DNA of 64,000 bases from NCBI RefSeq assembly GCF_020519665.1, contig NZ_CP084703.1, forward strand, positions 1,550,001 to 1,614,000, read 5' to 3'. The DNA comes from Bacillus shivajii (GTDB lineage Bacteria > Bacillota > Bacilli > Bacillales > Salisediminibacteriaceae). Numbering within the stretch: position 1 is the first letter of the stretch; the number at the start of each line of letters is the position of its first letter. Made by a program: the position numbers and the translations under genes. Shown here one piece after another: positions 1 through 8,406 of this stretch. A model generated the notes under the pieces. It ran no database searches and was not told the origin of the DNA. It was given only the letters and a program-made list of their open reading frames with translations.

Positions 1-1
1 C

Positions 2-415
2 GTTCAAGAAAAAACATTCCGTGCAGGTGAAAAAGTCGGGAAAGCACATCTTGATAACCGTAAAATGTCTTATTTATACTCTAGCGGTGACATTCATACG
101 TTCATGGATAATGAATCTTTTGAACAATTAGAGTTGCCAAGTAACCAAATTGAAAACCAGTTAAATTACTTAAAAGAAAACATGGAAGTATCGATCTTAA
201 TTTATCAAGGTGAAACACTTGGGGTTGATGTTCCAAACACTGTAGAACTTGAAGTAACAGAAACAGAACCAGGAATTAAAGGGGATACTGCTTCTGGTGG
301 AACGAAGCCTGCAACATTAGAAACAGGCTTAACAGTACAAGTACCATTCTTTATTAACGAAGGAGATGTTCTTGTTATTGATACGCGTAAAGGCGAGTAT
401 GTATCAAGAGCATAA
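2..415 (+). CDS. efp: Elongation factor P, 5' end outside the window
   Basis: Translation factor that relieves ribosome stalling at polyproline stretches. The frame is open from base 2 and reads through the EF-P core: the [17 protein letters not shown] segment, the OB-fold middle domain, and a C-terminal domain with the family-typical [16 protein letters not shown] and [20 protein letters not shown] segments. It ends in SRA-stop. The N-terminal KOW domain with the modifiable loop lies upstream of the window. An intrinsic terminator follows directly. In B. subtilis efp also sits just upstream of the spoIIIA locus. The internal ATG at 65 is not the real start. Confidence 0.96.
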   Translation, partial: VQEKTFRAGEKVGKAHLDNRKMSYLYSSGDIHTFMDNESFEQLELPSNQIENQLNYLKENMEVSILIYQGETLGVDVPNTVELEVTETEPGIKGDTASGGTKPATLETGLTVQVPFFINEGDVLVIDTRKGEYVSRA

Positions 416-430
416 TTCAAAGAATTAAAG

Positions 431-472
431 TAAAAACGCGTGAGACAATGTCGTCTTGCGTGTTTTTTTTGT
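431..472 (+). terminator. Intrinsic terminator of efp
   Basis: Stem ACGCGTGAGAC pairs, with G-U pairs, with GTCTTGCGTGT and is followed by a run of eight T. It lies 16 bases after the efp stop. Confidence 0.85.
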
Positions 473-486
473 TTGACTATCCTAAT

Positions 487-560
487 ATTAGTGCTTATGT
501 GCACGCTATCACCTCTAGGCACAAGTGCGACATTCACTCTATATTCGTTGGTTCACTTGC
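487..560 (-). repeat. Fragment of dispersed repeat family A, inverted
   Basis: The reverse complement of this stretch contains ATGTCGCACTTGTGCCTAGA followed by GGTG. Close matches occur near 12035 and 47408 on the plus strand. It is part of a 470-base gap between efp and spoIIIAA that otherwise holds a hairpin, another repeat copy and the spoIIIA promoter. Confidence 0.6.
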
Positions 561-652
561 TATAGCGGTTAATAAGTTATTAAGCCCCCCCGTGAGCAGA
601 TAAAGCTTTCATACATAAAGTAACCAAAATCTATATTCACGCTGTAAAAAAG

Positions 653-685
653 AAAGGTCACCAAAGCTTGGTGGCCTTTTTCGCA
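653..685. terminator. Perfect terminator-like hairpin in the efp-spoIIIAA gap
   Basis: AAAGGTCACCAA and TTGGTGGCCTTTTT form a nearly perfect stem with a short loop, flanked by A on one side and T on the other. It could work in either direction. No gene ends immediately next to it, so it may belong to a lost transcription unit. Confidence 0.6.
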
Positions 686-730
686 CGCAAAATAGCGAAC
701 TTCATCCGTTCAAAAAAGAGCCGTTTTATG

Positions 731-840
731 TAAAGGCATTGTTGATCTTCATTATTGATTATCAAAAGGCACTAGATGACCGCAGCAAGCGAGTGTAATT
801 TTGAGAAATCAACATTAACCTTTAACAAAGCCTTCCTAAA
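731..840. repeat. Repeat family A, short internally deleted copy
   Basis: Begins with TAAAGGC-ATTGTTGAT and ends with CTTTAACAAAGCCTTCCTAAA, so the ends are imperfect inverted repeats. The right half, from GCAAGCGAGTGTA onward, matches 24940-24998 almost base for base. The middle part found in the 24.8 kb copy is missing. Confidence 0.7.
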
Positions 841-872
841 AATGAAATTCTTTCATGAAGCCGATAGATATA

Positions 873-902
873 GTCATAAATAGGACACGCATTCATATAT
901 TT
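873..902 (+). promoter_or_regulatory. Candidate sigma-E promoter of the spoIIIA operon
   Basis: TCATAAA at 874-880 and CATATATT at 894-901, separated by 13 bases, resemble the sigma-E -35 and -10 elements. spoIIIA is a known sigma-E operon. The match was made by eye only. Confidence 0.45.
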
Positions 903-944
903 TTCAGTAGACAGTCTAACGCGAAGAAATGAGGGTGAGAACGA

Positions 945-1874
945 ATGAAAGAAATCATTAACGTTCTTCCAGAAGTAATAAGGAAGCTAGTAGTTCAATT
1001 ACCTGAATCAATACAGTATGAAGTTGAGGAGGTAAGACTCCGAGTGAATCGACCTGTTGAAATTAGAACAGGAGATCGTTCAATGACATTACCTAGAGGT
1101 TCCACACCTTATGTTTTTTCATCACAAGATGCAAAGCTAATGTTAGGGCTTTTAAGTGAACATTCTGTTTATCGTCTAGAAGAAGAGCTAAAAAAAGGCT
1201 ATTTAACAATTGCGGGTGGACATCGTGTTGGGTTAGCTGGACGAGTCATCATGGAGAAGGGGGCAGTGAAAGGACTTCGCGATATCAGCTCTTTTAATAT
1301 ACGCATCGCAAGAGAGAAACAAGGTGTGGCTGATCCTTATTTAGAAAGACTCCTTCATCGAAAAGGGTGGTGCCACACATTAATTATCGGACCTCCTAAA
1401 ACAGGTAAAACAACATTATTACGTGATTTAGCAAGAAACATTAGCTTGGGAGTTAAAAACAAACATGTGCCACCGATGAATGTTGGGATTATAGATGAAC
1501 GCTCAGAAATAGCTGGCTGTGTAAAAGGAGTTCCTCAACATGAATTTGGAACAAAAGTAGATGTACTAGATAGCTGTCCGAAGGCAGAAGGACTGATGAT
1601 GATGATTCGTTCGATGGGGCCTGAAGTTCTAATCGTTGATGAAGTAGGAAGACAACAAGATGGAGAAGCGATTTTAGAAGCTGTACATGCTGGTGTTTCA
1701 GTGATTGCAACAGTTCACGGGAAAAACTTAGAAGATGTTAAGCGCCGCCCAACAATCTCCAACTTACTTAACGAGAATGTTTTTGAAAGAATTATTGAAA
1801 TTCACCCATTAACAAAAAAAGGAACCATTCATTATTTAGATAAACGCCCAGCCCAAGGTGGGATACGAAAATGA
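945..1874 (+). CDS. spoIIIAA: Stage III sporulation protein AA, ATPase
   Basis: Cytoplasmic ATPase of the SpoIIIA-SpoIIQ channel between mother cell and forespore, related to type II/IV secretion ATPases. Walker A GPPKTGKTT lies at residues 149-157 and a Walker B strand VLIVDEVGR near residue 230. Length 309 residues is normal for the family. The ATG is preceded by GAGGGTGAG at good spacing. The 3' end overlaps spoIIIAB by four bases, so translation is probably coupled. First gene of an eight-gene operon expressed in the mother cell after engulfment. Confidence 0.97.
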   Translation: MKEIINVLPEVIRKLVVQLPESIQYEVEEVRLRVNRPVEIRTGDRSMTLPRGSTPYVFSSQDAKLMLGLLSEHSVYRLEEELKKGYLTIAGGHRVGLAGRVIMEKGAVKGLRDISSFNIRIAREKQGVADPYLERLLHRKGWCHTLIIGPPKTGKTTLLRDLARNISLGVKNKHVPPMNVGIIDERSEIAGCVKGVPQHEFGTKVDVLDSCPKAEGLMMMIRSMGPEVLIVDEVGRQQDGEAILEAVHAGVSVIATVHGKNLEDVKRRPTISNLLNENVFERIIEIHPLTKKGTIHYLDKRPAQGGIRK

Positions 1875-2383
1875 AGTTGTTAGGTGCTTTTATCATAATT
1901 GTTACAAGTACATTGTTAGGGTGGGAATTTGCTAGAAGGTTTACGAGGAGAAAGAACCAAATACGCCAACTACGCTTAGCGTTTGAAGCATTAGAAGGGG
2001 AGATGGTTTTCTCAATGGCTCCGCTATCAGATGCATGTCAGAAAGTGGCTGTTCAATCTGCTGCTCCAATTAATCAGCTTTTTTCCGAGGTATCTGAAAA
2101 GTTGACTTCTGAAGAAAAGTCAGCTCCTGACATTTGGGCGGACTGCTTAAAGAAGTGGAAGAAAAAAACGGACCTTGAAGCAGCAGAGATCAATATTTTA
2201 GAGCAATTTGGCCAAACAATCGGCCAACAAGATATTGAAACACAGCGAAATCAAATTAGGCTTGCCATTACTTATTTTGAACAAGAAGAAAAACATGCCC
2301 AAGAGTCCGAGAAGAAATATGAGTCAATGTATCGAAGCCTCGGGTTTTTAGGTGGGGTACTCATTGTCATCATCATGATGTAA
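1871..2383 (+). CDS. spoIIIAB: Stage III sporulation protein AB
   Basis: Subunit of the SpoIIIA complex, similar in fold to the GspF/PilC platform proteins of type II secretion. It has an N-terminal membrane helix (about residues 1-18), a charged soluble region rich in E, K and Q, and a C-terminal hydrophobic tail (LGGVLIVIIMM). The 170-residue length is typical. The start ATG overlaps the spoIIIAA stop codon. Confidence 0.95.
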   Translation: MKLLGAFIIIVTSTLLGWEFARRFTRRKNQIRQLRLAFEALEGEMVFSMAPLSDACQKVAVQSAAPINQLFSEVSEKLTSEEKSAPDIWADCLKKWKKKTDLEAAEINILEQFGQTIGQQDIETQRNQIRLAITYFEQEEKHAQESEKKYESMYRSLGFLGGVLIVIIMM

Positions 2384-2405
2384 ATAGGGCGAAGGAGGAA
2401 CCACA

Positions 2406-2612
2406 ATGAATTATGATGTTAGTTTGATCTTTCAGATTGCTGGAGTAGGGATTGTTGTTGCTATGATTCACACTGTATTAAAGCAAATGGGAAAGGAAGA
2501 AATCGCAAATTGGGTAACCTTAATTGCCTTTGTTGTTGTGCTATATATGGTTGCATCTGTTGTCGATGATTTATTTACAAAGATAAGAAGTGTCTTTCTT
2601 TTCCAAAGCTGA
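2406..2612 (+). CDS. spoIIIAC: Stage III sporulation protein AC
   Basis: Small integral membrane protein of 68 residues with two predicted helices (about 7-26 and 36-58), as in all SpoIIIAC proteins. It contributes to the membrane part of the mother-cell channel. GAAGGAGG lies just ahead of the ATG. Six bases separate it from spoIIIAD. Confidence 0.95.
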   Translation: MNYDVSLIFQIAGVGIVVAMIHTVLKQMGKEEIANWVTLIAFVVVLYMVASVVDDLFTKIRSVFLFQS

Positions 2613-2618
2613 TAGGGG

Positions 2619-3017
2619 GTGATGGTCATTGAAATCATCCAAATCGTCGGCTTAGGGATGATCGCGACGTTTTTAGCGTTAGTCGTTAAAGAGCATAAGC
2701 CGATATTCGCATTTATACTGACAGTTTTTGTTGGCGTTATTATCTTCTTATTCCTAATCGATAAAATTGCACTCATTATTGGCATGTTAGAAGATTTAGC
2801 GGCGAGTGCGAACATTAACCTTATGTATGTACAAACGATTTTAAAAATAATTGGTATAGCTTATATCGCTGAGTTTGGAGCACAGATTGCAAAGGATGCA
2901 GGTCAAGGGGCGATGGCTTCAAAAATTGAATTAGCTGGAAAAGTACTTATTATGGTCATGGCGATCCCAATTATTTCAGTCATCATTGAAACAATTATCG
3001 GACTAATTCCAAATTAA
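2619..3017 (+). CDS. spoIIIAD: Stage III sporulation protein AD
   Basis: Membrane protein of 132 residues with about four hydrophobic segments. It resembles SpoIIIAC in its first half and is thought to form the channel base with it. The ATG at 2619 follows AGGGGGTG at short spacing; the next in-frame ATG (2622, start MVIEII) is equally possible. Confidence 0.95.
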   Translation: MMVIEIIQIVGLGMIATFLALVVKEHKPIFAFILTVFVGVIIFLFLIDKIALIIGMLEDLAASANINLMYVQTILKIIGIAYIAEFGAQIAKDAGQGAMASKIELAGKVLIMVMAIPIISVIIETIIGLIPN

Positions 3018-3030
3018 TGGAGGGGGAAGG

Positions 3031-4215
3031 ATGAAAAAGTACATTTGTATAATCATCGCAGCAGCATTGATGATGATCCTTCTTCCTGAAGATGTACAAG
3101 CAGAAGGTAATGTGACAACTGAACAACAAGAGCAGATGATTGAATCGCAAATTGAGAAGTTAGGGTTAGAGGACATAGGTCAATTTTGGAATGATGTACT
3201 CCATGAATATGAAGGGTACCTGCCTGAAAGTCAAAGAGGTAGTTTCATGGAGTTTGTCAAAGGAGACAAGCAATTATCTCTTTCAGCATGGGTACAAGGG
3301 TTATTAAAGTTTTTATTTCATGAAATTTTTGCAAATGGAAAACTTTTAGGAACGTTAATTTTACTAGCTGTCTTTAGTATGATTCTAGCTCAGCTACAAC
3401 AAGCGTTTGAAAAACATTCAATTAGTAAAGTTGCTTATGCGATAACGTATATGGTTTTGTTGATCATTGCTTTAAATAGTTTTCATATTGCGATGGAATT
3501 TACCCAAAACACAATTAAGATAATGAGTAGTTTTATGGTCTCGCTAGTACCATTAATTCTTGTCTTAATGGCATCGATAGGTAGTGTCACCTCTGTCGCA
3601 CTATTCCACCCGATGGTTATGTTTCTTGTTCATACGAGTGGACTTTTTGTGCAATATTTTGTTTTGCCACTTCTATTTTTATCTACGCTTCTTTTTATCG
3701 TCAGTACAATGACGGAACATTACAAGGTGACAAAATTAGCCCAATTCTTAAGAAATTTAGCCGTAGGTGGTCTTGGTATCTTCCTAACTGTTTTTCTAGG
3801 TGTCTTATCTGTTCAAGGAGCTACAGCTGCTGTGGCAGATGGAATAGCAGTGAAAACGGCAAAATTTGTTACAGGAAACTTTGTACCAGTTGTAGGCCGC
3901 ATGTTTACAGATGCTGCTGACACGGTCATGGGGGCATCCGTCTTACTGAAAAATACTGTCGGTGTGGCAGGACTTGCAATCTTGTTACTCATTTGTGCAT
4001 TTCCAGCACTAAAGATTCTATCATTAGCGGTCATTTATACATTTACAGCAGCAGTTCTTCAGCCGTTGGGTGGTGGCCCGATTATCCAATGTCTTTCGAT
4101 TATTGGTAAACAAATGCTCTTTATTTTTGCGGCATTAGCAGCAGTATCACTTATGTTCTTTTTATCAATTACGATCATTATTATCTCGGGCAACCTATCG
4201 TTAATGATGCGATGA
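3031..4215 (+). CDS. spoIIIAE: Stage III sporulation protein AE
   Basis: Polytopic membrane protein of the SpoIIIA complex, 394 residues. It begins with a signal peptide (MKKYICIIIAAALMMILL, cleavage near VQAEG), then a soluble stretch to about residue 85, then roughly seven hydrophobic helices. The SD sequence GGAGGGGGAAGG precedes the ATG. Length and order match the B. subtilis gene. Two short reverse-strand frames inside it are shadows. Confidence 0.96.
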   Translation: MKKYICIIIAAALMMILLPEDVQAEGNVTTEQQEQMIESQIEKLGLEDIGQFWNDVLHEYEGYLPESQRGSFMEFVKGDKQLSLSAWVQGLLKFLFHEIFANGKLLGTLILLAVFSMILAQLQQAFEKHSISKVAYAITYMVLLIIALNSFHIAMEFTQNTIKIMSSFMVSLVPLILVLMASIGSVTSVALFHPMVMFLVHTSGLFVQYFVLPLLFLSTLLFIVSTMTEHYKVTKLAQFLRNLAVGGLGIFLTVFLGVLSVQGATAAVADGIAVKTAKFVTGNFVPVVGRMFTDAADTVMGASVLLKNTVGVAGLAILLLICAFPALKILSLAVIYTFTAAVLQPLGGGPIIQCLSIIGKQMLFIFAALAAVSLMFFLSITIIIISGNLSLMMR

Positions 4216-4240
4216 TCGTAAATAGAAAGGAGTCGGGCGA

Positions 4241-4885
4241 ATGAGTATTGTAACGGCATGGGTGACAAACATTATTATTCTCATATTATTTGCTACGGTG
4301 TTAGAACTTTTGTTACCTAACTCAAAAATGCAACGTTATGTAAAACTAGTAGTCGGTTTAATGTTACTCATGGTCATGTTACAACCAGTACTCTCTATTT
4401 TTCAAACTGATCCTGAAGAATGGCTTTCTGAAGTTGTAGATTTTGGGGGGCCAAACCAAGAAAATCAAATGAATAAAATTGAATCAAAGAAAAGAGATAT
4501 AGAAACGGTACAAGATGCATATATTTCTGAACAAGTGGCTGTCCAACTGAAGAAACAAGCTGAGGGTCCATTAATTGAACAGTTTGAGGTGGTGCCAATA
4601 GAAGTGACTATGAACGCAGAGTCTATACCATTAGAGGAAGGATCATTTGATACTTATCCGGAGGTACATGTTCTTATTCAAACCCTAGAAGAAGCTGAAA
4701 AAGAAGAAGAAACCGATGAAATATCGATTGTTACGATTGATCCAGTCATTATTGAGAATGACGTTGATCAAGAGCTTGAAGGAAAAACAAGCAGCATAGA
4801 TAAAGACATCGCTTCATTACTAGCTCGGGAATGGAATGTTCCAGTTGACAAAGTACACATTCATTGGAAGGGAGGGGAGGAATAA
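4241..4885 (+). CDS. spoIIIAF: Stage III sporulation protein AF
   Basis: Subunit of the SpoIIIA channel with two N-terminal membrane helices (about residues 8-25 and 34-54) and a charged C-terminal domain with a ring-building fold in this family. Length is 214 residues. The stop codon at 4883-4885 lies one base before the spoIIIAG start, and the spoIIIAG ribosome site sits inside the spoIIIAF 3' end. Confidence 0.95.
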   Translation: MSIVTAWVTNIIILILFATVLELLLPNSKMQRYVKLVVGLMLLMVMLQPVLSIFQTDPEEWLSEVVDFGGPNQENQMNKIESKKRDIETVQDAYISEQVAVQLKKQAEGPLIEQFEVVPIEVTMNAESIPLEEGSFDTYPEVHVLIQTLEEAEKEEETDEISIVTIDPVIIENDVDQELEGKTSSIDKDIASLLAREWNVPVDKVHIHWKGGEE

Positions 4886-4886
4886 C

Positions 4887-5546
4887 GTGGAAAAGCAACC
4901 AAAAAACGCAACATTCTTTAAGTTTTTACAGTTTAAGAATCCTAAGAAATTAAATATGAAATATTTAGGGGTTTTACTGGCACTTGGGGTATTTTTTATG
5001 ATCATTGGAGTCGTTTTACAACCTGATGAAGAGCCTGCTTCAGTCCCGACTTTACAAGAAAATGAAAAAGAAGAGAAGGAATCGTCACAAGAGGTGTTTG
5101 GTTCATCAAACGAGAGGCCAGAGCTGTCTTCGATGTCTGATTATGAAAGCTTTTATGAGTCCGAACTTGAGAGAGTTTTAGAGCAAGTCGTTGGTATAAA
5201 TAACGTGACCGTTTTTGTGAATCTAGACCAAACAGAAGAAACGGTCTATCAAAAAAATATAAGTACAAGAGAACAAGTAACAGAAGAAACAGATCGTGAG
5301 GGAGGGTCGAGACAAGTAGAAGATCGAACAAATGATGAAGATGTAGTTATCATTCGCAACGGAGATAAAGAAGAACCGTTAGTTGTCAAAGTAAAAAAGC
5401 CATCAATTCGCGGGGTGGTAGTAGTAGCTGAAGGTGTTGAAAATATACAAGTAAAGACGTGGGTCATTGAAGCTGTTAGTAGAGCTTTAGATGTTCCTTC
5501 TCACCGTGTATCAGTATTACCGAAAAATTCAAAGGGGGATTCATAA
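4887..5546 (+). CDS. spoIIIAG: Stage III sporulation protein AG, ring subunit
   Basis: Forms the large multimeric ring of the mother-cell part of the SpoIIIA-SpoIIQ channel. One membrane helix (about residues 24-45, LGVLLALGVFFMIIGVVL) is followed by an acidic linker and a RBM fold with the conserved NPxxxxxP-like tail replaced here by HRVSVLPKN. I place the start at GTG 4887, because GGAGGGGAGG at 4871-4880 is ideally spaced. An ATG 51 bases upstream overlaps spoIIIAF and has no ribosome site. Product: 219 residues. Confidence 0.95.
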   Translation: MEKQPKNATFFKFLQFKNPKKLNMKYLGVLLALGVFFMIIGVVLQPDEEPASVPTLQENEKEEKESSQEVFGSSNERPELSSMSDYESFYESELERVLEQVVGINNVTVFVNLDQTEETVYQKNISTREQVTEETDREGGSRQVEDRTNDEDVVIIRNGDKEEPLVVKVKKPSIRGVVVVAEGVENIQVKTWVIEAVSRALDVPSHRVSVLPKNSKGDS

Positions 5547-6179
5547 ATGGTCTTAAAACGACAAACCGTATGGCTATTAACGATGTTAAGTTTAATTATT
5601 GTACTTTCGGTCTATTACATTTCAATGGATCGTATTGACAATCAATATGCAATTGACAATGAAGAAGTAACTGGGGAAGAAATGGACAATGAAGGTGTAG
5701 GTATTGAAGGGTTAGATGAAGATTTTACAGTAATTGAGTTGGAAGATGTCGATGATGTTTTTGGGCAAAACTCACAATTTTCAAATGTCAGTGCACAAGA
5801 GATGTTTGATACAATTCGTTTACAACGTCAAGATGCACGAGCACGTATGAATGAAGATTATGCAGAGGTTATTGCTTCTTCTGATTCATCACCTGAAGTA
5901 CAAGTCTATGCCCTAGAACAATATGAAAGCTTACAGACATTATCCCAGCAAGAAGAGCGGTTAGAAACGATGATTCGAGCAAAAGGCTATGAAGATGCAC
6001 TAGTTATTACAGATACAAAAGCCAATCAAGTGAAGATCTATGTAAAAGCACCAGACTTATCTAAAGCAGAAGTTGTAGAAATTAATATGCTTGCTTATGA
6101 AGAGCTGGGTGATAAAGATATTCGTGTTGGATTCCAACCAGGTGATGGCAAAGACGATCCAACAGATGGTGAAGATTAA
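5547..6179 (+). CDS. spoIIIAH: Stage III sporulation protein AH
   Basis: Mother-cell membrane protein that binds forespore SpoIIQ across the intermembrane space. One N-terminal helix (about residues 7-27) is followed by a long acidic linker and a C-terminal RBM domain (about residues 90-195). Length 210 residues is typical. The start directly abuts the spoIIIAG stop, with AAAGGGGGA as ribosome site. Last gene of the operon; a terminator follows. Confidence 0.95.
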   Translation: MVLKRQTVWLLTMLSLIIVLSVYYISMDRIDNQYAIDNEEVTGEEMDNEGVGIEGLDEDFTVIELEDVDDVFGQNSQFSNVSAQEMFDTIRLQRQDARARMNEDYAEVIASSDSSPEVQVYALEQYESLQTLSQQEERLETMIRAKGYEDALVITDTKANQVKIYVKAPDLSKAEVVEINMLAYEELGDKDIRVGFQPGDGKDDPTDGED

Positions 6180-6298
6180 AAGAGGTCCCGTACAAAATTA
6201 TTCTCAATAATGGAATATGACCACTTTAAGTTAAAATCAACATGTATTATAATAACTAGGTTTTCAAAGAGTTAATTGTTATTCTCTTATAAATAATG

Positions 6299-6336
6299 AA
6301 GGTATCGCGAAACATTGTTTCGTAGATGCCTTTTTT
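6299..6336 (+). terminator. Terminator of the spoIIIA operon
   Basis: GGTATCGCGAAACA and TGTTTCGTAGATGCC form a stem with one bulge, followed by six T. It lies 120 bases after spoIIIAH. Confidence 0.75.
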
Positions 6337-6522
6337 CACGTTAAGTTTATAAAATTTTAGCAAAGTAGAAGCACGACGTAGTGAAAAATTTTTAAGAATT
6401 AAGAATCAATTTCATAATACGTTTTTTGCACAATGAAACGAATGATATGATAAATTTTTTCATTAAATGTACGTTTTATTTCGAAGTGAACGTAACAAAA
6501 GACGGCGACTCCCGGAGGATCA

Positions 6523-6727
6523 GCGACGAGCAATACTTCTTCGAACTGCTTCGAGCTGCGACGAGTAACCGCAGGAGCACTGTTTATCTGTGACGAGTAA
6601 TCGCAGGAACAACGACGAGCAATACTTCTTCGAACTGCTTCGAGCTGCGACGAGTAACCGCAGGAGCAACGACAAGCAATACTTCTTCGAACTGCTTCGA
6701 GCTGCGACGAGTAACCGCAGGAGCACT
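6523..6727. repeat. 57-bp tandem repeat, three copies
   Basis: The unit starts CGACGAGCAATACTTCTTCG and ends ACCGCAGGAGCA. Copies begin at about 6524, 6613 and 6670. Copies 2 and 3 are exactly 57 bases apart. Copies 1 and 2 are separated by an extra 32-base partial unit. Copies differ at only a few bases. Because 57 is divisible by three, open frames run through it on both strands (90 to 115 residues), but they have no ribosome sites and look artefactual. Confidence 0.9.
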
Positions 6728-6862
6728 CTTTACCTGCGACGAGCAAGCGTAGTGGCGCAGGAGCAACGAGCTGAAGACAAGCCCTCGGGGAAGCGTCCGT
6801 CTGAAGTGAAGTTCACGCTCATCATTCGGAATTTCGCACCTAACACCTCTGTCTTCGCCTAA

Positions 6863-6890
6863 AAGGCTCGCCAATAGGCGAGTTTTCTTT
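6863..6890 (+). terminator. Terminator-like hairpin beyond the tandem repeat
   Basis: CTCGCC and GGCGAG pair around AATA, followed by TTTTCTTT. No gene on the plus strand ends here, so it may be a relic or terminate read-through. Confidence 0.55.
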
Positions 6891-6896
6891 AAAAGA

Positions 6897-7165
6897 TAAG
6901 AAAGTATAAAATTATTGTCCTGGATAGTTGTCTAGCTCAGCCCCCTATCGACGTGAGAAACTTCCCTCACCTCGTCTACGATAAGTCGAGAATGAACGAC
7001 TCGCGTCTTTCAACTCTCCTTTATCTCACTCGGCTCAGTCCAGTTTTCATCGCCGATGAGCAACAAACGTAACTTCTTCGGATAAGCTGTGAGCTGTCTC
7101 GACGCATCTTTCCACATAGCATTACTAGTAGAGGAAGAGACAAGGAGGCTTGCGCTTTTCTTACT
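6897..7165. repeat. Dispersed repeat family B, copy 1
   Basis: Starts AAGAAAGTATAAAATT..CTGGATAG..TGTCTAGCT and ends AGG(C)TTGCGCTTTTCTTA. The same outer boxes bracket 42631-42858. The inner part differs between copies. Family members of this kind are common between genes in Bacillaceae. No coding capacity is convincing. The rest of the gap 7166-7588 holds candidate promoters for the next gene. Confidence 0.7.
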
Positions 7166-7387
7166 GTAGGTTGGACTAGTTAATTGAAAAAGTGAAGATT
7201 GAGTCACTACCAATACATTAGTAGAGTAAAAAACAAGCGAGTAAGAAAAACGATTTATGTGATTGATTGCTATGTAAAGAAAATATTCTTTTAGAAACGA
7301 GGAATAGAAATAAATGTTTAGATGAAAAGTAAAATAAACGGTCCTTTAGATGGATTCAAGTAAAAAACATGATTTTATGTAATGATG

Positions 7388-7397
7388 GTGGTATAAT
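7388..7397 (+). promoter_or_regulatory. Candidate extended -10 promoter
   Basis: TGGTATAAT at 7389-7397 is a perfect extended -10 box, with no good -35. A second candidate, TTGACT at 7464-7469 with TATTCT 18 bases later, lies closer to the gene at 7589. Either would give a leader of 90-190 bases. Confidence 0.4.
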
Positions 7398-7588
7398 ACC
7401 GAGATGGAACGGAAACCCCATGACTTAATATGTAACTTTGTTAAGGGAAAGGGGATACAAAATTTGACTTGTCACAAAAGGTATTTTTATTCTCACTTTA
7501 AATGAGTGAAATAGTAAACCTTTAGTGAAAAGTTACTATCAAGGGCAAAATTTCTATTTGGTAGTAAAATGAAAGGGAGAGATAATGC

Positions 7589-7948
7589 ATGGAATGGTCT
7601 GATTTAACAGAGGGCGCTAAAGCAGTTCTCGAACAAACACGCAACATTAAAAACGATAAAATTCAAATTGTAGAATTTGAAGTTGGCTTTATGCAAAATG
7701 AGGAAGAAGCGGATGGAGAGCCAGTTTCCATTCAAGAGGAAGATTACCAAAGTTTAAAGAAATATACTCAAGGGAATGAGTATGGCGAAAAATATCATAT
7801 GGCTCGAAACAAAGATATTGTAAAAATCATCCTATTAGAAAATGACAAGATCCCAGAGAATTTATCCGAGTTTCCTGTTTTTCGTGAATATAAAAATGAT
7901 AAGGCGGAAGTGCAGGAGAATCTATCAGAAACTGAACAAACAGAATAA
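7589..7948 (+). CDS. Hypothetical protein, 119 residues
   Basis: I do not recognise this gene. It encodes an acidic soluble protein without signal peptide or membrane helix, and has no obvious domain. AAAGGGAGAG lies 9-18 bases before the ATG, and the codon use looks like that of neighbouring genes. It is flanked by candidate promoters and a strong terminator, so it is probably transcribed alone. B. subtilis has no gene at this place between spoIIIAH and accB, as far as I know. Confidence 0.75.
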   Translation: MEWSDLTEGAKAVLEQTRNIKNDKIQIVEFEVGFMQNEEEADGEPVSIQEEDYQSLKKYTQGNEYGEKYHMARNKDIVKIILLENDKIPENLSEFPVFREYKNDKAEVQENLSETEQTE

Positions 7949-7952
7949 TATG

Positions 7953-8005
7953 AAAGGCTGTCTCATGAAGTGTTTGACACTTTAACATTGAGGCAGCCTT
8001 TTTAT
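7953..8005 (+). terminator. Terminator after the 119-residue protein
   Basis: AAAGGCTGTCTCA pairs with TGAGGCAGCCTTTTT. An inner hairpin AAGTGT-TTG-ACACTT fills the loop. It lies five bases after the stop. Confidence 0.9.
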
Positions 8006-8406
8006 TTGGCACTGTTAAAAGTGAGTGTTGATATTAAGGATGGGCAACGCCTACGGCTCTTCTTTCTTCGAGAGTAAAGCTTATAGATGTTTAAAATGTT
8101 TGTACGATGTTGAAAATGGTAGGGTGAGTCGAAATGTTTCTTGTTATACGTGGAAATTGTCAATTTTACTCACTTTACGAAACTGTTTGTCCGAAGTGAT
8201 ACAAAGTGAAAAAAATGAGGTAAAATAATATATAGCTCGTCAAAAAAAGGTTTTCTTTTCATCGATTTTAAGGTAGCATATTTTTAGGACTTGCTCATAA
8301 GACATACTAGAAAAGGTGTCAATTATTAGAAGATTCTATTCGTTTTGTTATAAAATAGCATTAGTATGTGAAAACGTTTTAAAAACAATATTGAGGAGTG
8401 TATACT
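8006..8406. other. Intergenic stretch before accB
   Basis: About 390 bases without a convincing gene. A 67-residue frame at 8025-8228 lacks a ribosome site and normal codon use. A TATAAAAT box near 8349 may be part of the accB promoter, but I see no good -35. No recognised riboswitch. Confidence 0.4.

Noticed and set aside
6399-6874. Several frames of 68-115 residues on both strands across the tandem repeat
   Set aside because: They exist because the 57-base unit is a multiple of three. No ribosome sites and repetitive translation on both strands.
8025-8228. 67-residue plus-strand frame upstream of accB
   Set aside because: No ribosome site, odd codon use and a Cys-rich random-looking product.
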